Shown: positions 33,435 through 45,425 of the stretch, piece by piece | How the letters are laid out: each line of letters begins with the position of its first letter | Numbering within the stretch: the stretch's first letter is position 1 | From: Oxytricha trifallax | Lineage: Eukaryota; Ciliophora; Spirotrichea; Sporadotrichida; Oxytrichidae | DNA length: 64,000 nt | Direction: 5' to 3' | Assembly: GCA_000711775.1 (NCBI GenBank) | Contig: ARYC01001081.1 | Span: 38,147-102,146, forward strand | Notes under the pieces: generated by a model | Seen by the model: only the letters and a program-made list of their open reading frames with translations | What the model was told of the DNA's origin: nothing | Database searches by the model: none | Program-made: the position numbers and the translations under genes

Positions 33435-34129
33435 TTAAATTAAATATATTTACTAAACATTTCACATTAAAACCTATTAAAAACCCCGACCCCTAATAAA
33501 TTCCCAACAAATCAAAGCACTTTATAAACCTCATTAAGGGATTTTGGGGTTTTGACTGGTCAAAGTTGTCATAAGTAGGTTCCCACTGAGTACAAGCATC
33601 TCTGGTCTCTATTTATCTATGTTGCTGGAATGATAATCTTTATTGACTTTACTCATGTAATGCCGCTCTTCTCAAAAGGTTAGCGCTCATTTTATTTTTC
33701 TTATATATTTTATTATAATAATGATAAAATCTCCCGAGATAATCTATTATAGAAGAGTATAAGACACTCTTGTAGTTTCTTTGCTGATAGATAAGAAAAT
33801 GAACTAACCATAAAAGACTGTAAGTTGAAATATTTTCTGAGAATTTTATACATTTTAGGAAATTAAAATACTCCTAATAAAGTTTGAACTTAATTTGGAT
33901 GACCTCCTAAAATAATTAAACATTATGAGGAGCAATTTAATGGATATAGTTTGATAAAAATGGAATTCAATCTGTGAAACTTGGAGCAAGTTTTTCAATG
34001 CTTCTCCGGATATCTTTTCAAGGTTGACCTCCAGTAGGTACTCCCTATTTAGTAGAAAGATTTTAATAAACTTAGAATGGATATCCATAATTTTAAATTT
34101 CATTTACATTTCTAGAAAGAGGAATCAAG

Positions 34130-34918
34130 ATGGAGTCTATGAATGATGCAATGAAGAGAATTTAATCTCAAGATGTAATAAGATAATTTCGAAGTAAAGA
34201 GGACCTCTATAGGTACTTGGTTTAGCAAGGTAAACTTTTAACTAATACTAATAGATTAACCATAGTTGATTGTTCTTGCCAACTTAGGAGGGAACTAAAA
34301 TCTCATTCTTAAAAGCCTTACTTAGTGAAGAGAAAAAAGCTTTTAAGTCTAATGAAATTAGGATGATAGAGATACCTAACTACCCTGAAATATCAGTGAC
34401 AAACCTATATGACGATGCTATGAGTGATCCGGACGTAGCTCTCTACCTTCCATCAAAGCTACAGCTCTCTAATAAGTTGCCAGAGAGAAACTTCTTCTTT
34501 GGTGTTCTTGCAACTCTGAAACCTGAGTACTTAAATGAAGTTATTTAAGAAGCTCACAAGAAACGATACAGCATCTCTCCTGAAGAAAAAGAGAAGCAAG
34601 GTATTAAAATAAGTGATACCTGGCTGTAGGAACTTTAAAAGCATCCTTTCATCTCAAGTAAGCTTAGTCTTCTAACTTTATAGAAAACCTGGTACTGCTA
34701 TATACTTGATGAAAGAGAGCAGAAAATTAAACAGAGAGAGAAAGTCTCAAGTAAAGCATGAATTGAGTAAGAGACTCTTCAAAGATTTCTAAAAGCCCGA
34801 CGAGATGAACATAGATGCAGGGACTGGCACTAAGAGAAGAAACATGGACCCAAGCAAGCCCTAAGAGGAAGAAAAGAAAGAGAAGCCAAATCCCTTTACG
34901 AGCAAATTTAATATGCGA
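34130..34918 (+). CDS. TBE D 22-kDa protein, stop codon lost
   Basis: Exon 1 from ATG 34130 (MESMNDAMKRI), donor GTAAAC near 34231, main exon with IEIPNYPEISVTNLYDDAMS and RNFFFGVLATLKPEYL, a 26-nt intron at 34658-34683, and the usual tail DEMNIDAGTGTKRRN. Where TBE A and C have TGA after NM, D has CGA (34916-34918), so the frame runs on into the region antisense to the transposase. The codon matching the internal ATG of A and C is TAG here, which supports a start in exon 1. Confidence 0.7.
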
Positions 34919-34923
34919 ACTTA

Positions 34924-35980
34924 TTCATTCGTTTAAATCTTATATTTATTTATAAATATAAAATCTTCCTTCTCTTGCGCATACTTTAGCTTTATCATCG
35001 CTGACTCTCTTAGCAGCACTCTTAATATAATCTACTGTATCTTTCTTCAGATCGTGCATCAGATGGTAGAGCAGCATTTTCTTATAATGACCTTTCAATA
35101 ACCCCCAATATAATTCAATTCCATAGAACTAAGGGCAGTAAGGAACATTAAATACAGGTATTTTATTTAGCCTTACATATTCTTTCCTTGAGTCTTTAGT
35201 TTTGTGAACTGACAAGTTATCAACGAATAGAATAATCTCTTAGTCAGCGTACTTATCTCTGAGTTATTGCAAGAACTTAATATATTATTCAGTCTTTATA
35301 GAACGAGGGTGAATAACATAAGTCTTGAGGCCACTATCTTCACTTATTCCACCAAGAATAGCATGAGTTTACACCTTAACTTTTTAGTCATAAACTTCTA
35401 TATTACTATACCTCTTGTACCAAGACCTTGATATAAAGGTATTGAATGTAAATACTGCTTCATCAGCGTGTATGAACTTTATATTATGCTCTTAAGACCT
35501 CTGCATTTAATCGAATATATAATTTAAATTAGTCTTATAAAATGGAACATTAAAGTCAATCACTCTCTTAATGCGATTGACTGTCTTGTAAGATATTCCG
35601 TTCTTTTTATATATGTTAGCTATCGATTAAGCAGATATGTGAAGCTCAGGAAATTGGCGATGAAACATCACAGCCCTCTAGGCTAGAGAGAAATGAGCCC
35701 AGTATTTAAGAGTCTTATCATTAATAAGATAATCGATATGATGCTGCTAAAATTTTAGAGGTCTTTTAGGCTTAGAATTAAGCTGCTATCTCTTTAAATT
35801 CAATGCTAATAGACAGTGAGACCTCACAGTTGCTGTAGATTTATGGAGTAGCCTTGCAATAGACGTATAATTCAGAACAGGCTCTAGTTATTCACTATAT
35901 TCATCACATCCATGACGCAACTTAAACAATAAATCTATAAACTCACTGTCATAAACTGACCCCCAACCTCGAATATACTC
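34924..35980 (-). CDS. TBE D 42-kDa DDE transposase, apparently open
   Basis: This is the best-preserved transposase in the window: no in-frame TGA was found from the N-terminal region to the stop near 34929. Motifs are FIHADEAVFTFNTFIS, IILFVDNLSVHKTKDS and FYGIELYWGLLKGHY. The C-terminus (REGRFYIYKQIQDLNE) helps to show the small deletion in TBE C. The start is uncertain: at the place where A, C and the window-end TBE have ATG there is no in-frame ATG here. Confidence 0.75.
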
Positions 35981-36104
35981 ACTTAAATTACTAATATTTA
36001 AACATTAAACCCCTACATAAACCCTATTAAAACCCTAATAAAATATACACTAATAGTCTACTTTTATCATTCAAAAACTCAATCAAACTACTGAAAGGGT
36101 TTTG

Positions 36105-37054
36105 AATATGAACAAAGTTTATGGATTAAATATATTAGAAGAAAAAAGTATTATATATTAATTAAAAATTAATTACTTTCATAAAAGATAATTTTTATAA
36201 ATGAAAAGATGTAAATGAAGGAAAAATATTTAAGATTTTGTCAACACTCAGTGGTAGATAATAAAAGTGAATTAATATAAAGTAGCTAAAATTGTTTTAC
36301 AATTTTCAATAATAAATAAACTTGTGAAAATCAATATTTTACAATTTATACTTTATGATATACTAATAGATCTTGAATAATTAAATAATTATTTTTATTT
36401 TATTTTTGATTAAAAATATCTTTATAATCAGGCAATTCACTATATTGGAATAAATTAAATAATAACATTATGAAAGCATTTTACATTAAATTCATTATCA
36501 TGTTTTGAATTGCATCTAATTTTCATTTATTTTTATGAATAACCAATTATATCATTATTTTAATTAATTCATAAAAAAGAAATTGAAATATCTTTATTCC
36601 TTAATCATCTTTATTTATATTACAAAATATTTCTTCTAGCTTTATTTCTATCATAGTTAATTTTTTATGAGTATTTTTGACAACATAAAACACTAAAAAA
36701 TAAGAATTTGTCAAAGCGCTATTGAATATTTAAATCTCATCAATTAAGAAAAATAAAATTTCATATAAAATAAATTATCAAAATTTTTTTAAAATTTCAT
36801 ATTGACTATAAGTTATATTTATTGAATTAGAATATTTTTCCCAAATATTTTTTAGGTTTAAATATATAGATATATCAAATTTTTATTTATATGTTAAATA
36901 TCTGGATAATTAATAGATAATACAAAAGTTAAATTATTTATAAAAATAAATATGCTTAGTTATATGATTTATAAAATTATAAAAAACGCTTATCACTTTA
37001 ATTAAATGAGAAAGAAATAGGTCTTGTTTGAGATTCAATTTATAAATATAAGAA
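36105..37054. other. AT-rich stretch between TBE D and duplication copy 2
   Basis: About 950 bp of AT-rich DNA does not match the sequence that copy 2 has at the corresponding point (50230 onward), so copy 1 does not resume after the TBE nest. It may be the left part of the duplicated unit, whose copy 1 counterpart would lie before the window. No gene is supported; a 35-codon frame from ATG 36110 is too short to call. Confidence 0.6.
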
Positions 37055-37307
37055 TTATTATTTAATTTCACATTTAGTTTCTAAACTTTGAAAAATAATT
37101 GAAAACATAGAAGAAATTATTGTTAACAATCTAATGTTTGATCTTTTACAATTTTAAACATTTTTATATATTAATTTTAGTATTTATATATTATATATGT
37201 TTAAAAATATAGCTTTCCATAATCGTCTTATTTATCAATATTAATTTAATATCCTTAGTTACTTATAAATATTTGAGGAATACATTGATATGAGAATAAA
37301 ATTAATA

Positions 37308-37721
37308 TTATAGAAATACATTCGATTTAGGAAAATGAATTAAAATAAAAATAAATTAATTATTAATTACCTTCAGTTATATTTTTGGAAAATGTCTCCA
37401 AACCCTGACAATATTATACTCTCTTTGTAGCACATTGAAAATGAGACGATGGTTTTTATTGCTATAATGAATTTATCTCATCGCCCAAGCGATTAAAACC
37501 CATTACACTATTTTTGGGAGTTAGCAAAATGAAAATGTCTCGCTTCCTGGGACTGTTTAGGAATATTGCTAATAATAAAGTCCAGCTTAAATCGTGGGAT
37601 CTACCGTAGAATCCATTTATTTTTGTATTTTGAGTCAATTCGGATTTCATAACTGCCATGGTTTTAATATTTAATTAAATTAATTCTAATTCATTTTCCC
37701 AAATCGAATGTATTCCAACAA
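37308..37721. mobile_element. 414-bp MITE, complete copy 2 member
   Basis: The ends are TTATAGAAATACATTCGA and its near-complement (TCGAATGTATTCCAACAA), flanked by TA at 37306-37307 and 37722-37723. The length is the same as that of 17871-18284. The inner sequence has partly lost its self-complementarity. Its copy 1 equivalent is 1178-1555. Confidence 0.8.
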
Positions 37722-38275
37722 TACTGATCATATAATTATATATAAAAGTAGAGAATCAAAGAATTGTTTAAAAAATCAAGCTACATTACCTTTAGTAAGC
37801 TCATTTGCAAAAAAATACTATTATATCTTTCTGTGGGAGTTATCAAATAATTCAAAGATATCGCTTCTTTGATGATTTAAGAACGTTGTAAATATTAAAA
37901 TCATAAAAAAATTATGGAATTCATTTGCATAATATGAATTTAATGAATTATTGTGATTTTGTTAATTACTAATATTTTAACATTCAATTAATTAAAATTT
38001 CTTTTAGTTTTAATGTCTATTTACAATATTGTTATTAATCATTCTCTTAAATCTTTGCCTTAATACTATTAACTTTATTTTAAATTACTAAATTATATAA
38101 AGCATATTATTAAAATACAACTTATGCATTTCAATTTCTATTAATACTATTGGTATAATTATAAATTTTGTTCTACAATATTAATTATTTATTATTTGAG
38201 GATTTCAATACAAATTAATATTAATCTTCCAAATTATTAATATAAATAAAAAATTACTCAAAAAACTTTTAAGTA

Positions 38276-41200
38276 TGAGTTCAAACAGTGAAGCAATAAA
38301 ACGATAAGAAGAAATTTCTTTAAAAAATATATCTTCAATTTAACCAGCTTAAAATTCATTGTCAAACAAAATTCAGACAATTTTAATTTTAATGATATGT
38401 CTAAAATATTAATAAAAAAAGTATTTTTAATCTTGGTATCAAACCAATTAAAGAAATTTGGTTCTCACAAAGTCCTATTGCCCAAAAATTATAAAGCTTA
38501 TTATTATTTTTTTTAAATCATTTAATAGACGAGAAAAATAAGTCAATAAAAACCAAATAATTTAATTTAATTTTTTTACAAAAGTTGTAATTAATAAATT
38601 GATATATTTATTGAAGTTTAATAAATATTACTTCTGATTATTTTTGAATACACTTTATTATTAAAATCTAATTAATAAATAATAAATTAAATGAATGGAA
38701 GTTTAAGATAATTAAATTTATAACTTTGAAAAATATAAGTATCATAATAAAAATGAACTTCGCTTTAATCTTGATACTTATATTTAATAAAACAGGAACT
38801 AGTAAACTCATTCCATAATTTTATTATTCACAATTAAAACTTATTCTCTTGTAAGAGATTAAAATATTCCATTTAAAATTAATTTTTTGATAATTTTAGT
38901 TCTTCTACAAATAATTCCAAATCGTTAATTTGAGAAGGTCTAAACAATTTTTTTTGGATTATTAATACTTTATTAAATTAAAAAAAATAAATGATTCTTA
39001 CAAAAATAATCTGGCAATTTATTTTACTTTTAAATGTTGCAAGCCTAGAATGAATAAAAGTTCTCTGTTTATTTTTTATATTATATAAACATTGATATTT
39101 ATTTATATATTTATTTTTACTTTTCTGTCTTTCCCAGTTCTCTAGGAAGATCCGCAAAGTTTTTGATTCCTTCTATTAGCTCAATTCATAGCAATTCTAA
39201 TAATAATTTATATAAATATAGTGTATTCTCTTAATTTGAGATTTGAAGACTCAAGTTAAAACTCATCTCCATCTACTTAATTCTCATAGTTTAAAAATTT
39301 TAATTTTTATTAAAAATTGTTTAACAGTGAAAGATTAATCGAAACTTCATCGGGAAGAAATCAAAATTAATTGATAAATTTTATCTTTTGATTCTATAAT
39401 TTTCAAGTTAAATTAAAGAATTTTTATTTATGTTAAAATAACATTGGCACTTCATTAACAATAAAGTCTTCCTCTCAGAATATAATATAAATTTTTCAAT
39501 TAATTTTATCTCTCCCAACACAAATAGTTAAAAGATAAAAAGTTCAAAGAAGATCATTCCCAAATCCAAGTTCTTTAAGTTAACAGAAACAGAATTGGAA
39601 TAAGTGAACAAACCTAAGATAGAAAGAAAAGTTAAGAGATTTATTAATATCTAAATTTATTAATAAATTAAAAAAGATATTAAAAAGATTAACTATCGAG
39701 CAAGTTGCATTAAACTCTATAAATTATTATGATCATTCGTAAAATGATTTATTTTATTTATATTAAATAAAGTGATACTAAAAATATATTAAAAATAAAA
39801 ATGTGCAAAACGACCTCTAAATATAAACTGAAGTTGATCCAGATCCATATTTGGAAATAAATTAAAAATTACTAAACAAAAATCGAAAAATGCTCAAATG
39901 TTCTGGACTTATGGATATAGGGGCTTAAAAAAACGAATAATAAGGATTGTAAGGTCATAGAAATTACTTAAATGCTGAACAATATTCAAATGTTTCCTTA
40001 GAATTTGGGGTTAATTGAAATGTTTAGAATATAATTCATTCTCAAAGCTCAATTAAAAACCCAATATAGACATATAATAGAAAAATAGGAATTAAGACGG
40101 AGAGAATCTTTTAGCCTAAGCTTTAATACATTTTAATATTAAAAGCAAAATCAGAGCAAAATTAATTAATTGGTTGCTTCGAGTTGTGAATTTAATTGCA
40201 ACATATAGTATTTATATAGCAATTTTTAAAAAAAATATAAAGTGAAGGTCTTTAACAAGAGCAATGAAAACACAATATTTATAGCAATATCTATTATTGA
40301 TAGATACCTAGTAAAGAAATAATAGAGGGCTATAATTAAGAGAAATATTTTGAATTTCAAAATTATAATTTGAGGAACATTTTACCCTAAAAATACCTAA
40401 ACCGATGTTTTTTAAAATATTTGGGGGGAGGAAGTTTCCTGCACTGGTTTATGATAAAAAAAATTTTTAGGGAAGTTTCCTGCACTTTTTTAAAATTTTT
40501 AATTTTTTATTAAATTAATTTTTTTAACAACAATCAACGAACTTCTGGACATATTTCATTTTTATAATTAAACATAATTTATAATTCAATTAGTCAATAT
40601 CTCTATTAGCATGAATTCTTAGCTCCATCGAAGCACTATCTCTGTTCTTAAAAATACCAGTAATCTAACAACTTTTAGATATTTATGCTGGAATAGATCC
40701 ACTTGATATATTATTCTTAAGTATATGAAATGCCAAAGTGTACTCAGATTTATTATATGTTATCTAAATTCCATGAACTACTCTTCCTATCAAAAATCAA
40801 AATCCACTTAATATTTAATAAGTCCTAAAAATAAAAAACTTATTAAATTTTTGTAAAATTTATTATATTTTATAAAAATTAAAAAAAGTGCAGGTAACTT
40901 CCTCGAGTGCAGGAAACTTCCTCCCCCCAAATATTAAAATTACACGGGTCTCAATTATTTATAATAATAGGCATATTTATAGTATATTTTAATGTGATGA
41001 TAGTGACTAAATCCATGTTTTTGAAGGGAAGTAATTTCATTTACTCGGCATGACAGCTCTGTGGATGGCTTCTAAGTTATAAGACCTAATTCCAATCTTT
41101 CTCTCTTAAGTAGTCAAGGATTTTTAAAAATATTTTTTGTTTAGTATCAATTCTTTTCATTAGTTTTTAATATATATAGATGCCGGGCACAATAAATATT

Positions 41201-41350
41201 CTAGAGATGATATAATTTCTATGGAAAGAGATATAGGAAAATGTCTAGAATTTAAGCTATTAGACCTTACTATATACGAAGAATCAATGACTATAATGAA
41301 AACATTTTTATTTGAGAAATGTAAGATCCGGCTATCTGACAATGATTAGA
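38276..41350 (+). CDS. Cyclin (B-type-like), fragmented, copy 2
   Basis: The same coding blocks as 2085-4640: start ATG 38276 (MSSNSEAIKRQEE), lysine-rich block at about 39510-39660, cyclin-box blocks QIRAKLINWLLQVV-like (about 40150), TIFIAISIIDRYLVKK (about 40270), HLLGMTALWMASKLQDLIP (about 41040-41100) and YSRDDIISMERDI then CLEFKLLDLTIYEESM (41195-41290). Differences from copy 1 are mostly conservative inside blocks and heavier outside them, which supports real coding. A 502-bp element sits in the spacer between the second and third cyclin-box blocks. Which copy makes the macronuclear gene is not decidable here. Confidence 0.7.
40430..40931. mobile_element. 502-bp TIR element in the cyclin spacer, copy 2 only
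   Basis: The ends are TTTGGGGGGAGGAAGTTTCC and its complement, flanked by TA (40428-40429, 40932-40933). Copy 1 has the empty site at about 4215. The subterminal block GGAAGTTTCCTGCACT occurs twice at the left. No transposase; the middle (about 40600-40800) has a less AT-rich stretch that I could not identify. Confidence 0.8.
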
Positions 41351-41722
41351 AATAAATTTTCAACTTAGTATACTCGATTTATTTTAATTCAAATTAAAAA
41401 TAATTAAATATATTTAATCAATATTTTAAGAATTTATAAAATCATTTATACTTAACAGCAGTTGCAAATAGGCATAATTATAAAATTTCTGGGAAGACTT
41501 CAAAATTGGAAGCAATCGCAATATGCACTTTCACACTTAAAATAATTAAGCTTATTCACACTTTAAATAATGAGAATTAAAATTATGATTAGACCAAGGA
41601 TTTAATTTAAAAATAAAAATATTTTTAAAAGATGGAGAGGAAATTAAAAATTAAAACCTACTAAACATTAAGGCTAACTAGATCAAAGCAATCATAAACT
41701 CATTCAAATGGAACTATATTCT

Positions 41723-43353
41723 AACCCCAAAACCCCTGAATAAGTATTATTTGTGTTTTGATTGATATACGATCATGTTGAGTAATAGGGTTTCTTTTGG
41801 TTAAGAAGCATCTTATTCATGTTTATTTTCAATATATAAAACATTTTTTTTTTGAGAGAAGCTTTTCAGAACACCCTCTAATTAAAGATTGTTGGATATA
41901 TGTTTGAAAATTATAAATGGAAATATTCAGTTTAGTAACATTGAGTAAAAATAAAAGAAAAATTCTAATTTAAAGAATAATCAATAATTTTCTGACACTA
42001 TTTTAATGTTAATTCTAATAAATATAATTAAACACTACTCTATCTCGAAATTATATTGATATCGAGATGGAGTGCGATAGAATATTATAAATTACTCATA
42101 TTCTAATATTGTATTTTATTAATTGTTTATTAATATAACTATATCAATAATTTAAATAACAATAGATAAAAATCTAAAGGTATCGACGTTATTATGATTA
42201 TATTCTTTCATTTAATTTAAGATTAATAAATTATAAAATGCAACATTAGAATATGAGTAATTTATAATATTCTATCGCACTCCATCTCGATATCAATAGA
42301 ATTTCGAGATAGAGTAGTGTTTAATTATATTTATTAAAATTAACATTAAAATAGTGTAAGCAAATTATTGATTATTCTTTAAATTTAGAGTTTTTCTTTT
42401 ATTTTACTCATTACTTTAAATGTTTTTCAAATTTTGCATAATAGTTCAATTTCATCAATCATTCTTAAGAAACTAAAAAAATTCATTCATTATTAATTTT
42501 TGACATTTAAGCAAATATCATTTTAAAAATATAATTTCCATAACTAATTACTTTATCTTTATGCTATGTCATTGAGTTCACAATTGGTTTTCAGATCATA
42601 TTTTTAACAATTATAATAAATTTATTGGCATAAATATGTAAAATATTCCAAATTGAAAGAATGAGAGATTTTTAGTTTACAATTGATCTATTTAACCCAT
42701 TAATTTGAGGTAAAATGAGCAATAATGCATATCAATCTTAAAATAATGTGTTTCCATAATCTCTTATAGATATAGTGCCTATTAAATATAGGTATCTTAT
42801 AAGAGGTCAACCATAAAGTCTATTATGGAAAATATATTGAAGTTGTAAGCATTTTTTAGATATGGATTTAAATTTCTTACAGTAAGACCTCCTAATATAG
42901 TTTAAATTAGGAGGCAATAATTAAGTTTAAAATCATATGAGGAGCACTTAAATTTAAAAATAAAAAATAATTATACTCCTAATAAAGTTGACACTTAATT
43001 TGAAGTTCCTTCTAAAATAACAAAACTATATTGGGAGAATACAAATTATTAAATTAAGCAAGTTCAAATATTGAATTTTAAATTTTAAATAAGGTGCACT
43101 ATTTTGATAAAACTATTTAAACCATATTGAGAATTGAAGATTTCATAAAATTTCATGAATTATAATTGATAACATCAATTTTAAAGTGTCTAAAATTTCA
43201 TTAAATCGTATAAATAAAATAACTAACTCAAAATATAACAATAAAATGAAGTAAGGGAACAAAATTACAATTAACTCGAAAAACACTAATCCCCAACATT
43301 AATCATATCAATTAAAACTCATATAATACTCTTTATGGGGTTTTGGGGTTTTG
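41723..43353. mobile_element. TBE relic with C4A4 ends (copy 2)
   Basis: Counterpart of 5015-6284. The left end is AACCCCAAAACCCCTGAAT and the right end GGGGTTTTGGGGTTTTG. The spacer-like block CTTATAAGAGGTCAACC is near 42797. An inverted-repeat block at 41971-42383 makes it longer than copy 1. No coding part of the three TBE genes is recognisable. Confidence 0.7.
41971..42383. repeat. Inverted-repeat block inside the relic, copy 2
   Basis: TAAAGAATAATCAATAATTT at the left has its complement at the right end, and an inner pair is built on AAACACTACTCTATCTCG (42030) and its complement (42310). Copy 1 has only the right-hand part (5264-5310), so either copy 1 lost most of it or copy 2 gained it. 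Confidence 0.65.
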
Positions 43354-44735
43354 ATTATAGGAATGCGGAAAATTAAACTTAAATTAATTAATAATAATAA
43401 AAAATAATGGCAGTTAAAGTTGTCCAAATTTAACGATTTTGGGATCACTTAGATAGAGAATCCAAAATTAGTTTGACTTATTTGTTAACAGTATAATTTT
43501 ATCTCTTCCCTCAAGCTGGACAAATAAAGTTTAATGTGATGGTATATTTAATCAATTTAATTTCATTTTATTAAAGTCAATTTTTCTCACTCCAGGGATG
43601 AGATAAAATTGTACCATCATTAAAAAAAAGCTAATTTTGAATTTTATCTTTAATGAGCCCAATATCATTTAAATTCGTTGATTTTAACTCACTATTTTTA
43701 ACTATTATAAATTTATTTTTAATTTAGATTGCCAATATTGAATGTGTTCCCTCAATATTATTATAAAATTATTTTTTATTATATATTTAAAGTAATTCAA
43801 ATATTGATAAAATATATTATATATTTAGCAATATAAATCAAGAGCATCAACACAAGGTTCGGTATTTTTAGTTTGTTATAATTATAAAATTAAATACAAT
43901 TTGAAACAAGATGAAAATAGTTAATGAATATTATAATATTTATACTGTATTTTTATAATAATCATAAGAGAATATTAACAGACTTAATTCTTAATATCTA
44001 TTACCATTTAACTTCCAATATTAATTTTAAGAATAATTAACCCCTATAATTATGTGAAAATAATTTGAACTATTTAGGTTATTATAAGTATTTAGTAAAA
44101 CTTTAACTTCTAATTATGTTAAATTTTATTTTTTTCTTAATAATTGAAAGCCTTTTAACTTTGAAAGTCATGAACACATTTATTATTATTGGAATATATT
44201 TGATTTGAAATATTTAATTAAATTTAATTAAATAATTATTAATATTATAAAATTTAATGAACTCTTTCAAGATCTCTTAAGGGGTTCAGATTTATTTCAA
44301 TTCTAAGGTTTATTTTGCATTTTTAGCTGGACTGTAATATTGCCAATATTCTGAAATCATTGCAAAAAGTAAAATATTTTAATTTTAAGTAAATTTTAAA
44401 AAACAGAAAGAGAAATTTTTCTTGCTTGAAGATAAGAAAATCCCTTGAAAAATCATCGTTAAATTTTAATGCGTTATCAAATTAATATAAAATTGCTATG
44501 TTTTAGAGAAAATCCATTCAACCATAAATGAAAGTAATTAATTTACACTAAATATATTTTCCAAAAACTATAATATTTCCACTATATTAATTGTTTGGTA
44601 TATCTATATAAAAAAATAATAACTTTTATTTTAACATAAGTAAATTTTACTATATAATATTTATAACTTCTAAGAATAAAATTTACATTATATTTTGTAT
44701 AAAGAATAATTGCAAGAAGAAATAGAGACAAATTA

Positions 44736-45425
44736 AAATTTTAAAATAAATTTTGGAAAGAGGTCTAAGTTGTGACAATATTTCTTGAAACGTAAACCAA
44801 TTACAACCATAATTTAATCAAATTAAGTAAAATCCTTAGTTGTTGTCAGAAAAATGTTCTTTCTTGATTGAGACTCATTTAAAATGAAAAATTTATCATT
44901 TCTAAATAAAGCTCCTTCTTGAAAACCCAGATACATGAAGAGTTTAACACATTATTAATAATATATCATAAAATTTTCATAATAAATTATTTCCCTGCAT
45001 CATGTATTATGCTATTGCAAATTCAATTATATAAATGACAATGATATGGCCAATAAATTAAATTACTATTTGAAAGAGTTTATATAATGCATGCATAATT
45101 TAATTCATTGGCCATATCATTGTCATTTATATAATTGAATTTGCAATAGCATAATACATGATGCAGGGAAATAATTTATTATGAAAATTTTATGATATAT
45201 TATTAATAATGTGTTAAACTCTTCATGTATCTGGGTTTTCAAGAAGGAGCTTTATTTAGAAATGATAAATTTTTCATTTTAAATGAGTCTCAATCAAGAA
45301 AGAACATTTTTCTGACAACAACTAAGGATTTTACTTAATTTGATTAAATTATGGTTGTAATTGGTTTACGTTTCAAGAAATATTGTCACAACTTAGACCT
45401 CTTTCCAAAATTTATTTTAAAATTT
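44736..45425. repeat. 690-bp foldback, copy 2
   Basis: Counterpart of 7723-8386 and slightly longer because the outer ~14 bp are still complementary here (AAATTTTAAAATAAATTTT and its complement). The arms match each other more closely than they match copy 1, for example CCTGCATCATG in both arms here. Confidence 0.85.

Larger units (their letters stand above)
31134..33554. mobile_element. TBE A', inverted partial copy of TBE A
   Basis: This is the reverse complement of 21606-24024, nearly identical, with local clusters of differences (for example near 32853-32860 against 22300). It contains an intact left terminal repeat (ending at 33554) and stops at AAT in the 22-kDa gene, where TBE B begins; AAT fits the ANT target of TBEs, so B most likely inserted into A'. 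The rest of A' is missing. The right flank is ACT inside the 57-kDa gene of TBE D. Confidence 0.9.
33555..36104. mobile_element. TBE D, left part lost at the A' insertion
   Basis: The remaining part has the first 45 codons of the 57-kDa gene (-, 33555-33690), the 22-kDa gene (+, 34130-34918 or beyond) and the 42-kDa gene (-). The right terminal repeat ends AAAGGGTTTTG at 36104 followed by AAT, one C4A4 unit shorter than usual, and is of the same type as TBE B. The 57-kDa fragment runs straight into the end of A', which shows that A' inserted into D. Confidence 0.85.

Noticed and set aside
31134-33554. Inverted copy A' as a pure assembly artefact
   Set aside because: A and A' differ by clustered substitutions and have different neighbours (TBE B and TBE D with fitting 3-bp targets), which a chimeric read would not create. 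It cannot be fully excluded without reads.
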